A stretch of 64,000 nt of DNA from Candidatus Zixiibacteriota bacterium (GTDB lineage Bacteria > Zixibacteria > MSB-5A5 > GN15 > JACZUZ01). The DNA lies in contig JAJRPJ010000011.1 of assembly GCA_024280835.1 (NCBI GenBank), positions 62,001-126,000 of the forward strand, read 5' to 3'. Both the position numbers and the translations under genes were made by a program. Positions 1 through 8,631 of the stretch are shown in pieces. The first letter of the stretch is position 1; each line of letters starts with the position of its first letter. Below the pieces are notes generated by a model. It saw nothing but the letters and a program-made list of their open reading frames with translations, was not told the DNA's origin and did no database searches.

Positions 1-350
1 CCCTCGACCCAGACAAAATCGCACCTGTCGAAAATTCCGACTGGGCGTTTTCGCGTAACAAGAACACAAGACTAGAACGCCTCAAGGCAGCTGCACAAAT
101 AAATTTCCTGTTGGGGTATCACTATGGACAAATCGGCATCTTTGATAGCGCGATACAGTACACCAGTGATGCGATTCGGCTCGACTCCTCACTATCTGAG
201 GCGTATGTCAATCTAGTTCTTGGCTACTTATCACAAGGTGAAATTGCGGCGGCAAGAACAGTCTATGGAATAGCCCAAAAGAAGCTTACTGCAGACAGGG
301 CGGATGACAACCTAATTCGCCTTCAGCAAATAATGAGCAATGTCCAATAA
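1..350 (+). CDS. TPR-repeat protein, 3' fragment
   Basis: The reading frame is open from base 3 to a TAA at 348-350, so this is the C-terminal ~115 residues of a gene that begins outside the window. The visible part carries tetratricopeptide-like helices (for example FDSAIQYTSDAIRLD followed by SEAYVNLVLGYLSQGE), which fit the A/B helix spacing of TPR units. TPRs are protein-interaction scaffolds, and nothing here points to a particular partner. The gene converges on the minus-strand outer-membrane operon, and both share the hairpin at 398-437 as terminator. An internal TTG at 111 could be called as a start, but the frame upstream is open and codes for TPR-like sequence, so I treat the gene as truncated by the window edge. 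Confidence 0.75.
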   Translation, partial: LDPDKIAPVENSDWAFSRNKNTRLERLKAAAQINFLLGYHYGQIGIFDSAIQYTSDAIRLDSSLSEAYVNLVLGYLSQGEIAAARTVYGIAQKKLTADRADDNLIRLQQIMSNVQ

Positions 351-397
351 ATGGAATCACACTTCCATGCCCTCACTAAAGTCCTAAACTGGATCAC

Positions 398-437
398 AAA
401 AAAAGGGCTGAACCTGCATGAGGTTCAGCCCTTTTTT
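398..437. terminator. Bidirectional intrinsic terminator
   Basis: A near-perfect inverted repeat (AAAGGGCTGAACCT, loop GCATG, AGGTTCAGCCCTTT) has an A-run on its left and a T-run on its right. On either strand it is therefore a GC-rich hairpin followed by U residues. It lies between the convergent ends of the TPR gene (stop at 350) and the minus-strand lipoprotein gene (stop at 515), and should serve both. Confidence 0.9.
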
Positions 438-514
438 ATTCTATCGATTCTTATCTATCGCTTCAAGAGAGCTTGTTAGCCTCTTGTTGAATATAGCTTC
501 GGAACTTTGCTTTC

Positions 515-3079
515 CTAATAACTTTGTTCGTCAGCGGCAGCTTGAATACTTTTCATTTCCATGTAGTCGTGTAACTGCTGCTCATACTCTAATTGGTTCT
601 TGAAGTAACGTTTACCAGCAAAGGCTTCGTTAATCAGATCCTGTCTATTGGCTTCAATCGAGCGTGTCAGTTCAAGATACTGACTGGCATACTTGCCACT
701 TGGCGGAGCAACTGGCTGTACTGGAGAGCCGAAACTCGGGCCGCCCCATGGACGTGCAAAGAGCCAATCCATCATTGTGTTAAACGCAGGCTGGAATGAA
801 ACTGGATCAAGCGGAATTGGAGTAAACTGCCAATGCGAAGTGCGGAAGAATCCGCCATCAAGACGAACAGCGACAACAGTTCCTTGCATATCACCAAAAT
901 CCAAATCCCAGAACGGATACTTCGCCTCACCAAAACGTGATTTATAGAGATACAATGTTTCAGTTCCACGGGAAGTTGTCGGAATTGTAAAACCTACATC
1001 TGGCAACGCCGCGATAGAATCCATATACGGGAACTGCTGAACAACAATGAAATCCCGTGAACAAGTATTTCTATCTGTCCAGAGAAGCATATTACGTAAA
1101 CGACTCGTATCGACTGATAGAGCAGGAAAATCACTTGACGAAACTAATTCCGAAGTCGCGGCTCCAATAAAATCTTCACTACGAACAGCAGGCAGACATC
1201 CAATGTTAGGATCACAAGCAACAACTCGCTGTCCGGCCATACCTACCCATGCTGGCTCAAAACCACCCTGAATACCGAATAACTGAGCATACGTTGGCGA
1301 GAGACCACTACTACTGGTAGAAATACCGTATTGATAAGGTATCAATGAGATGTCAGATAGAGGAGCTTTTGCTTGAAAGGACGATCTACCCAAAGTCCAG
1401 TAGTTGTTTCCTGAGAGGAGTCCTTGCACCAAGAATTGATTGGGATCACCAAGTTCTTGACCGAAACCAAACTCTTTGTTCAAGTTTTCTTTGAGAAAAA
1501 TAACTACTTTGTGCTTTAAAACATCTCGCAATGTAGCAGAGAAAGGTGAACTAAAGGCCGCAACGTTAAGAAAATCTGGAGCTGTGCCCCACGCCTTTTG
1601 ACGACCACAGACCGCAAACTGTGCAGGTGTCAGAACAAGACTATCATCAAAACAGGGCTGGAAACTTCCAGTGTCAAATCCAAAGTTACCATCAGGTCCA
1701 ACAAACCCAGGAATCCATTTGTCAAGATAGCCTGCAAATGCGCCTTTAACGAGATTGTACGACTGTGTAGCTGTAGTAGCTGCGTTTTCGCCACACGGCA
1801 TATAGGCGCCATTATGATTCCTTCTCCGAACCGCGCTGTTAAAAGTCAATATCAGCAAGTCTCTCTCATGTCGAGGATTGATTACTGGCAACAAAGAGAA
1901 GAAAGGTGTCGGATCTGGTACAAAAGCATCGTCACGCGAACGCACCCAAAAGAGGAAAGAGTTCTGACGTGTCGTGTCAGCGCCACTCCCAGCAACAACA
2001 GATGGGTCATCACGGAACACATCAAATAAGTTCACTGACCTATCGGTTGTCCAAGTGCTCTTGGTGACTGGGTCATAAGAGAATCGAATCAAACGAGATG
2101 AGGAATCCGTATTCAGAGAGTCTAAGTCAAGGGAGTCCAATCTAGCCAAATCAAGGATTGAATCAAATGCGCCAAAGTCTGCCAACAATAGCCTTGCCGC
2201 GGCGGTTGTATCGATTTCCAATGTATCTACTTTATCGATATGAACCGAAACGGTTAGGAAACTATCCAATGTATTGCCGAGACTATCTGGTGCATGAGCA
2301 AAAGTTGAATCTACGAGAGTATCGGTCTTTGTGAAATCGAAAGTAGTGTCAATGAGTGTGTCTCCAATATTGAAGACATTCGTTGTCGCCAAGAAGACTG
2401 GAATGACAAAGCTGTCAATGATAAGCGTTGATTCCGCCTGAGTGTATGGTCCAAAGAACCTCCACTCAAACTCCAACGGAATACCTTCCTCTACACCTGG
2501 GAAGTCAAGTGGATCTGTACCAGTCCAGTCCAAAGGAATACCACCCTGACCGAACTGTTGCTGAACAACATTTACAAACGCTCCTCCAGCAGCCACAATC
2601 GGAGCTACACGAGTATCAGGGAAATGGTCATTTCTACCGAACGTTCTGTAGACGATTGAAGAAATAGCGCCTTTATCATCCACAGCTACTAAGAACATAT
2701 ACTGCTGAATGAAGACTGTAACTGGATTGGCAAAGTCAGCCGCCAAAGAAACAGTGTCGCGGCTAGCTGGATCATCTAGGGTTACGGTCTTAACCGTCCA
2801 TTCCTTAAACGGAATATTACTAAGTGCATACTCTTCTGGTGTCATGCCAGCTGGGACATCACTAACTAGTGCGACTACATAACGAAACTCTACAATACGG
2901 CCATCAATGTCAGTGCCTATCCAATTGACTATTGGATTAGCGGAGAAAATTGAGCCGTCTGGTGGAACATTGACAAAACGAACCTCAGGCCTCGAATTGG
3001 CCAATGGATCACCAGAAAACCCTTTCGAACAACCGCTGTAAACAATTGAGCTGAGTACCAGCGCAACGACAAAGAACAA
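515..3079 (-). CDS. Large putative outer-membrane lipoprotein, last gene of the TonB/PorV operon
   Basis: An 854-residue protein with a hydrophobic N-terminus ending in a lipobox-like VYSGC, so a lipid-anchored envelope protein is likely. Next comes an Ig/FN3-like stretch with the motif GTDIDGRIVEF, then a long region without a family I recognise. No sorting domain is visible at the C-terminus, which ends in a charged helical tail. It is the third gene after a TonB receptor and a PorV-like barrel, so it may be a surface partner of that receptor (inference). The 5' end is odd. The TTG at 3079 leaves a signal peptide without its basic n-region and has no ribosome binding site. An ATG at 3117 with AAAGG 8 nt upstream is in another frame, and one extra base in the A5 run would join it in frame. 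The true start is therefore uncertain. Confidence 0.75.
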   Translation of the reverse strand: MFFVVALVLSSIVYSGCSKGFSGDPLANSRPEVRFVNVPPDGSIFSANPIVNWIGTDIDGRIVEFRYVVALVSDVPAGMTPEEYALSNIPFKEWTVKTVTLDDPASRDTVSLAADFANPVTVFIQQYMFLVAVDDKGAISSIVYRTFGRNDHFPDTRVAPIVAAGGAFVNVVQQQFGQGGIPLDWTGTDPLDFPGVEEGIPLEFEWRFFGPYTQAESTLIIDSFVIPVFLATTNVFNIGDTLIDTTFDFTKTDTLVDSTFAHAPDSLGNTLDSFLTVSVHIDKVDTLEIDTTAAARLLLADFGAFDSILDLARLDSLDLDSLNTDSSSRLIRFSYDPVTKSTWTTDRSVNLFDVFRDDPSVVAGSGADTTRQNSFLFWVRSRDDAFVPDPTPFFSLLPVINPRHERDLLILTFNSAVRRRNHNGAYMPCGENAATTATQSYNLVKGAFAGYLDKWIPGFVGPDGNFGFDTGSFQPCFDDSLVLTPAQFAVCGRQKAWGTAPDFLNVAAFSSPFSATLRDVLKHKVVIFLKENLNKEFGFGQELGDPNQFLVQGLLSGNNYWTLGRSSFQAKAPLSDISLIPYQYGISTSSSGLSPTYAQLFGIQGGFEPAWVGMAGQRVVACDPNIGCLPAVRSEDFIGAATSELVSSSDFPALSVDTSRLRNMLLWTDRNTCSRDFIVVQQFPYMDSIAALPDVGFTIPTTSRGTETLYLYKSRFGEAKYPFWDLDFGDMQGTVVAVRLDGGFFRTSHWQFTPIPLDPVSFQPAFNTMMDWLFARPWGGPSFGSPVQPVAPPSGKYASQYLELTRSIEANRQDLINEAFAGKRYFKNQLEYEQQLHDYMEMKSIQAAADEQSY

Positions 3080-3281
3080 AAGAGATTTCGTATTTTTATG
3101 CTTCTTGTGGATATCATCAATAATGCCTTTAGCGAGGTTTATCTGCCAGATTTCAAACTGTCTTGCAATATGTCTTCAATATATCGATAGTCCTATCGAC
3201 TGGTCATCCTGTGCTACTTCTTGGCCCAAAGACCATGCTTCATTATTACTTTGCTTATCATTTCCTAAAAATACGAGACTG

Positions 3282-4283
3282 CTAAAATACGAGACTGAAG
3301 GTGAATCTATGCACTTCAGTGAGAATTTGATAATTTTGGTAAGCGTAATCGATACGCATTTCACGCTCTTCGCCAAACGGTAAACGCACACCACCGCCAA
3401 ATGTCAGACCGACGCCAACGCTACGCACAATCGCGCCGTCAACAATTTCGAACTTTGAATCTAAATCTTGGTTGACGCGAACTCCACCACGAAGCGCATA
3501 TTTGTCATGAAACCAGTATTCCATTCCGCCCTGATACTTCTCTAGGTTATCAGCAGGATGAGAACCCTCCATCGAGAGGATTGCCAAATGATCTGCCGAC
3601 TGAACAAGATTGATAGAAGCGCCGAAGTGGAAGTTAATCGGCAACGGCGTCGCACTTTCAATATGAGTCATATCAGGACCGAAGTTTGTGATAGACATCG
3701 CAACTTTGAAATCTCTGAATCCAGTATTGTAAATTGTTCCAATATCAGCCGCCCAACCTGTCGCACTAACATCAGCTAAGTCAGAACCGAGGAATTTCAT
3801 TGTAAAACCAACTGAAAATCTATCAGTCAGATAACGACCATAACTTAAAGCCAATGAGTATTCACCAGCTGAGAAAAATCTGCCCGTCCCTGTGGGGTTA
3901 TTGTAATCGGTCTCAAGGATGTTACCAGTCGAGAGGAATGAGGCGCTAATACCTAAGACACCACCAATCGATTCCATCGGTAACCCCAAAGCAAAGAAAC
4001 TGAGGCTAAGGTCCGAAGGAAGCACCACTTGAGTAAACATGGCTTCTTTGTAAAACAAATACGGCAGACCTGCGGGGTTATAAAAAACCGCAGAGACATC
4101 ATCGACAACCGCAGTGAATGCTCCACCCATAGCCATCCCACGAGCAGAAATTTCGAGTTCTAGCGATTGTATACCCGTTGAACCGACTTTGGCTTGTGAG
4201 TGAGCAGCTGTTGAAAACAGCGCCATCGCGCAAATGGCCAAAGCACCAGATTTGAGGGTATGTGTCAGTCTCTTATATTGCAT
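3282..4283 (-). CDS. PorV/UPF0164-family outer-membrane beta-barrel protein
   Basis: About 333 residues from ATG 4283, chosen because AGGAAGGGGAA lies just upstream and a signal peptide follows directly (SGALAICAMALFSTAAHS). The longer frame to 4487 has no such support. The mature N-terminus has the family hallmark ARGMAMGGAFTAVVDD followed by AVFYNPAGL. The rest alternates in a beta-barrel pattern and ends in an aromatic residue, LVF. The family is FadL/OmpP1-like; in type IX secretion systems PorV shuttles cargo to the attachment complex, and other members are of unknown role. It is the middle gene between a TonB receptor and a large lipoprotein. A second copy of this arrangement lies at 36-43 kb. 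Confidence 0.85.
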   Translation of the reverse strand: MQYKRLTHTLKSGALAICAMALFSTAAHSQAKVGSTGIQSLELEISARGMAMGGAFTAVVDDVSAVFYNPAGLPYLFYKEAMFTQVVLPSDLSLSFFALGLPMESIGGVLGISASFLSTGNILETDYNNPTGTGRFFSAGEYSLALSYGRYLTDRFSVGFTMKFLGSDLADVSATGWAADIGTIYNTGFRDFKVAMSITNFGPDMTHIESATPLPINFHFGASINLVQSADHLAILSMEGSHPADNLEKYQGGMEYWFHDKYALRGGVRVNQDLDSKFEIVDGAIVRSVGVGLTFGGGVRLPFGEEREMRIDYAYQNYQILTEVHRFTFSLVF

Positions 4284-4574
4284 AATTCCCCTTCCTACAG
4301 GATTACCGCACGAACTTATCTCAGAAAACAACTTCTCTGATTGTTCTGATTTTGTAATGACTATGTGATGACAACCAGTCTTGATGGCAACAAATCTTGC
4401 CGTAGAAGATTTTGCAACCAGTTCTGGTGGAGCAATTAATCTATCGCGCCAACGAAAATGTGTTCTATTGTCTTCACTTCTAGTCAATGCGGAATGTCAG
4501 GCCTCATCTTTTTTGAAAATATTGTCTTAATCTAATGGTAATCCCACCTAGTAAATCGGTAGGCCGTAACTTTC

Positions 4575-7500
4575 TTACAAACTCATTTGAAGGCCTAAAC
4601 GGATTTCACGTTCAGCGGCAAATCTCAAAGGGTTATTCTCAAAGATACTGCCACCTTGAATCACTCCACTATTGACAGTTCCAGCGCTGGCCAGACCTGT
4701 CGCTCCAAATACTGTACGCGGATACTGGTTATTGAAAACATTGTTCACCCAGAGAATTGCTTTGTAGCTGACTCCAGCGACACGGAAGTTCTTCTCGACA
4801 CGCGCGTTGAAGAGCAAACGACTTGGGCGACGGAATGAATTCGTTTCAGGCGAGGTTCCCAAAGGCAACAACAAGTTAGGGAAATCGCGAGTTGGAGTGA
4901 ATGGACGACCACTCTCAAATGTTCCTTCAAAACTCAGTGTCCAATCATCTAGGATCGGAATACCGAAGAGTGACGCTTCACCATCTTTCGGAACGACTAA
5001 CTGTATAGCTGTCTTGACTAGGTGACGCACATCAAAATCAAGCGCTTTCTCACCAAGCGGCTGACGATCAATTTCAAAGTCATTGAGGAAGTTGTTGTTG
5101 GTCGGTGAATCCTTTCCGAAAGCGAAGGCGTATGTATAATTCACTTCACCTGTCACAATACCGCGCCGTTTGTTGAGCGTTAACTCAAATCCCCGACTAC
5201 GAGCATACTGACTGTTTTGGAATTGCCTGACACGCAACGCTCCGATTCTTACAGTCCCCTGAGCAACTTTATCAAACTCATCCTTATAGTAACCACCGAT
5301 TGTCATGACGTATGAATCAGAGAGAGCATACTGGAGACCAAAACTGTATTGGATGGTTTTTTCGAAATCAAGATTGTAGTTACCGATGACATCATTTCTG
5401 TCAGCTGACGAGGTGTTTCTACCATAAAGTAGATCAAATGTCGGCAACTGATAGAAGTGACCGTAGTTAAAGAACACTTTGGCCTTATCAGAGATAGGAT
5501 ATGAGAAACCAATACGAGGTGAGAACTTCTGTCTGTCACCAACAATGACACCAGTGTTAAGATCATCGTTCAAGGCGATTTCAAGCAAACCATCGGATTG
5601 AACAAAGAAGTCCCAACGGAAGCCAAGTGAAGCGATCATCGAACCGTATTCGAGTTTATCGCGGAAATACATTGAACCCTGCGTCGGCTTGTAAGCGAAG
5701 AAGTCTCTCGCTGAGCCAATAGTCGGGAATTCACCACCATCTGGGCGGCCAGTGTATGGTTGATATGGACGGCGAATGTCATTAAAATCGAAGTCATCTG
5801 CGTGGACTTCGAAGCCAGCTTTTAGATCATGCTGGGCAAACGTACGGTTGACCTTGATCTCAGCGCCAAGAGTATTGACAGTGTGCTCTGTCCAACGCGC
5901 ATCGGTTGAATAGGTGCCGACATCAAGGAATCCATCGCGACCATCATATCTACCGTTCTTATCCAAATCCACATAGAGTTCGCCTGGATCATACACACCA
6001 TTAGGACGATCAAAAACACTATTGCCGTTCAAATCAACAAAAGGAATTCCAGCTGACCAAAGATTTGGATTAGGCCCGTCATAAACAGAGTTTCTGTTGA
6101 GATCCTGATTCTCAGGTCCGATGGCAATCAAGAAGACATCAATACCTGGGTCATAAACACCATTACCATTAACATCAGTAAACGGTTCACCTAATGACTG
6201 ATCGCCATCTGTAAACGGCTCGGCATTATCCTCTTCGATTCTATCACGTCTATTAGAATCATAAACGCCATTACCGTTTGTATCTTTAAACGGGTCACCA
6301 GCATCCCAAACTCCATTACCATTGCGGTCATTGAAAGTCTCACCTTCAAGACCATCAGCCACACCGTTCTGATTAAACTGGAAGTCACGAACTTTAAACG
6401 TACCCAGCAAAGCGTTTAGCGCTGGATTACCCCAAGCGTTGCCCGTTTGAACATCTGTATACTGGACATTCTCGCCAAAGTTCTGGTTAGGCCCTGAGAG
6501 CCCTTGACCATATGAAAGTGTGTCGGGAATAGTATTGACAAGTTCCTCTGGTGGTGTGTAGACACCATTATTATCAACGTCAGAAAACGTTTCCCACAAG
6601 TCCTGCTGCAAGAACTGATCAGGGCTCATAATCAAGCCTGGATGACTCGGGTCAGTCGGAGCGTTTTTAACATTATTATGCTTGTACGAAACAATCACTT
6701 CGTAGTTAAAGTTTTCTGAAAGCGAGTGTGTCATCTTCACAGACGCCAACTTCCAGTCACGCTGATTCATCGGCACTGTACCTGGGGTGAAGCGGTTTGC
6801 CCAATCAGCAGCGGTGCTAAAGAACGGAGTCTTGCTAAATGTACTCTGATAAGAAAGAATGAAGCGCATATTACCACGAGGTTTGAATGCGACATTTGTA
6901 TTCAAATTGTATGAATTATTCAAACGCTCAGGCAATGCCACACCGAGGATGCTAGTATTGTCAAAAGAGCGATTACCTGTACCATTGATATAATCGAAGG
7001 GATTGAAAGCGCCGTCACTCTTCTCCATCTCAGCGTAGAAGAAATAGGTTAGCTCTTTGTCCTTCATGAAATTGATGCCAAGAGCTGGAAGAAGTCTGGT
7101 TGAGAGAAATGGATCTGGACCAGCTAAAGTGAATCTGTAATTATCATAATTACGTGAGAATGAATTCAACTTCGCGGTTCCAAAGTCATCTGTAATAAAG
7201 CGCATATTGAGAATTGTGCGATCCTTGGGGCCGGTTTGGGAGGTAATCTTGATAACCCCTGAAAGCGCATTACCGTATTCAGGGTCAAAGCCATCTTTGA
7301 TAACCTGAATCTCAGCAGCCGATCCAGCCACAAGAGAGACACCACCAATTACAGGTCCAGGGCCACCCACAGGGTCTCGGGTGTTGACTCCATCAACGAT
7401 GTAAGCAATTTCTCCAGCGCGACCACCGCGAATATGAATCTCGCCTTGATCTGACTTAACAACACCCGAAACAGTGCTTAGCAAATCATCAACAGAGGTT

Positions 7501-8051
7501 ACCGGACGAGCCTGAATTTCTTTGGCCGTAATGTTTTGCACGGAACCAGTTTTGTACTTATCGATAAGCTGCGTACTAAAGACTTCAATTCCCTCAAGTG
7601 TAGTAGCTTCAGTGGACATCTTTACATTGCTTTCAGCAGTAAGATCGGAGTAAACAGGAACGCCTTTAATTACACGCTTCTGGTATCCAATGTTCGTGTA
7701 AACAACATCATAAGTGCCTGGGAGAACTAGGCGAATATTGTAACGACCATTTTCGTCGGTTGTCGCTCCCTGTTCAGTGCTAACAATCATGACTGTCACG
7801 CCAAAGATTGGTTCTTTTGTCTTTTTGTCTGTAACAACACCTTTAATCTGACCATAGTCCAAAGCCACAGAAGTGTCAGCCCATATACCTAGAGCCAGCG
7901 CGACAAAAACAAAAGTCAACGCAACGCGCAAAACACTTGCGCTGCGTGAACGCAACAAACTCGGTTTACTGCTAGTATTATCAATCACTTCATCAACCAT
8001 CCCGACGTTGGTAAGAATTTTATTACACATAGATGTTCTCAATGACCTCAT
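4575..8051 (-). CDS. TonB-dependent receptor with internal Ca-motif repeat insertion
   Basis: About 1158 residues from ATG 8051, supported by GGAGGG upstream; a longer frame to 8078 lacks this. Order: an N-terminal hydrophobic segment near residues 50-70, a carboxypeptidase-regulatory-like beta sandwich (QIKGVVTDKKTKEPIFGV), a plug domain with an IRGGRAGEIAYIVDGVNTRD-type motif, then a long barrel. Such receptors take up large or scarce ligands through the outer membrane using TonB energy. Residues ~565-710 hold repeated D-x-N-x-N-G-x-(Y/W/F)-D motifs inside the barrel, with an isolated copy near residue 487, probably in extracellular loops. It is the first gene of an operon with a PorV-like protein and a lipoprotein. 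The substrate cannot be told from the sequence. Confidence 0.9.
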   Translation of the reverse strand: MRSLRTSMCNKILTNVGMVDEVIDNTSSKPSLLRSRSASVLRVALTFVFVALALGIWADTSVALDYGQIKGVVTDKKTKEPIFGVTVMIVSTEQGATTDENGRYNIRLVLPGTYDVVYTNIGYQKRVIKGVPVYSDLTAESNVKMSTEATTLEGIEVFSTQLIDKYKTGSVQNITAKEIQARPVTSVDDLLSTVSGVVKSDQGEIHIRGGRAGEIAYIVDGVNTRDPVGGPGPVIGGVSLVAGSAAEIQVIKDGFDPEYGNALSGVIKITSQTGPKDRTILNMRFITDDFGTAKLNSFSRNYDNYRFTLAGPDPFLSTRLLPALGINFMKDKELTYFFYAEMEKSDGAFNPFDYINGTGNRSFDNTSILGVALPERLNNSYNLNTNVAFKPRGNMRFILSYQSTFSKTPFFSTAADWANRFTPGTVPMNQRDWKLASVKMTHSLSENFNYEVIVSYKHNNVKNAPTDPSHPGLIMSPDQFLQQDLWETFSDVDNNGVYTPPEELVNTIPDTLSYGQGLSGPNQNFGENVQYTDVQTGNAWGNPALNALLGTFKVRDFQFNQNGVADGLEGETFNDRNGNGVWDAGDPFKDTNGNGVYDSNRRDRIEEDNAEPFTDGDQSLGEPFTDVNGNGVYDPGIDVFLIAIGPENQDLNRNSVYDGPNPNLWSAGIPFVDLNGNSVFDRPNGVYDPGELYVDLDKNGRYDGRDGFLDVGTYSTDARWTEHTVNTLGAEIKVNRTFAQHDLKAGFEVHADDFDFNDIRRPYQPYTGRPDGGEFPTIGSARDFFAYKPTQGSMYFRDKLEYGSMIASLGFRWDFFVQSDGLLEIALNDDLNTGVIVGDRQKFSPRIGFSYPISDKAKVFFNYGHFYQLPTFDLLYGRNTSSADRNDVIGNYNLDFEKTIQYSFGLQYALSDSYVMTIGGYYKDEFDKVAQGTVRIGALRVRQFQNSQYARSRGFELTLNKRRGIVTGEVNYTYAFAFGKDSPTNNNFLNDFEIDRQPLGEKALDFDVRHLVKTAIQLVVPKDGEASLFGIPILDDWTLSFEGTFESGRPFTPTRDFPNLLLPLGTSPETNSFRRPSRLLFNARVEKNFRVAGVSYKAILWVNNVFNNQYPRTVFGATGLASAGTVNSGVIQGGSIFENNPLRFAAEREIRLGLQMSL
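5936..6340 (-). repeat. Block of DxNxNG calcium-type repeats inside the TonB receptor
   Basis: On the minus strand this stretch encodes at least six variants of D-x-N-x-N-x-x-(Y/W/F)-D, such as NDRNGNGVWD, KDTNGNGVYD, TDVNGNGVYD, QDLNRNSVYD, VDLNGNSVFD and VDLDKNGRYD. They are separated by short linkers rich in G, P and E. The pattern resembles EF-hand or thrombospondin-type-3 calcium loops, which are uncommon inside a TonB receptor barrel. Confidence 0.8.
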
Positions 8052-8631
8052 ACGACTCCCTCCGAATTCAACGCCCAATAAGCGCTCTCTCGAATTCTGC
8101 TTCCAGAATTGATTCTCGTAATCCAGCCCTGCGCCACCTGCGCCTGGATCCCATCTTCTTGCTCTGTTTCCCTCGGGCTTTTCCCGTCGGTTTTATATCT
8201 GGTCTGATGACCTCCGCTAATGATTGCTGACAAAGCAAATCCGAAGCGGCGCTTATCTATAACTTTTCTTTTGTTTGTGTCTTAAGTTAAGCAATGCCCT
8301 TGCTAAACAATGCTCGTCTCGAAAAAGTTACTCAAGGTTTTGTTATTCAACTAATCCTCACAAGTCATACTTTAAGCAAGAAATTTACTCCTACTTAATG
8401 TTCAGACTCTTAATCAGTTGGATTATGCCCCACTTCGGAGCTCTCATCGTGAGGATAGTCAAACACCCTACCAAATGAAGCCAAATGAAACTTTCAAACA
8501 TATCGCCTTAACGCTGCCCTAACGCTTTCCCAACGGCCAACGTGGGGGGGGCGACATCGCCCAATAATAACAAACCATCGCTCCAGAAGTCAAGCCGTTT
8601 GCCCATTTACACGTCATAGAGAGTTTGTTGG
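8052..8631. other. Intergenic, promoter region of the TonB/PorV operon
   Basis: No convincing gene. This is the leader side of the minus-strand TonB receptor and the downstream side of the ligase gene. It contains a G8 tract at 8544-8551 followed at once by a small GGGCGA/TCGCCC inverted repeat. Short open frames here lack ribosome binding sites and family resemblance. Confidence 0.5.

Noticed and set aside
1598-2029. 143-codon plus-strand open frame inside the lipoprotein gene
   Set aside because: Wholly covered by the lipoprotein gene on the other strand; basic, no recognisable domain.
4284-4487. N-terminal extension of the first PorV-like protein
   Set aside because: The extension would bury the signal peptide and lacks a ribosome site, while ATG 4283 has a strong one.
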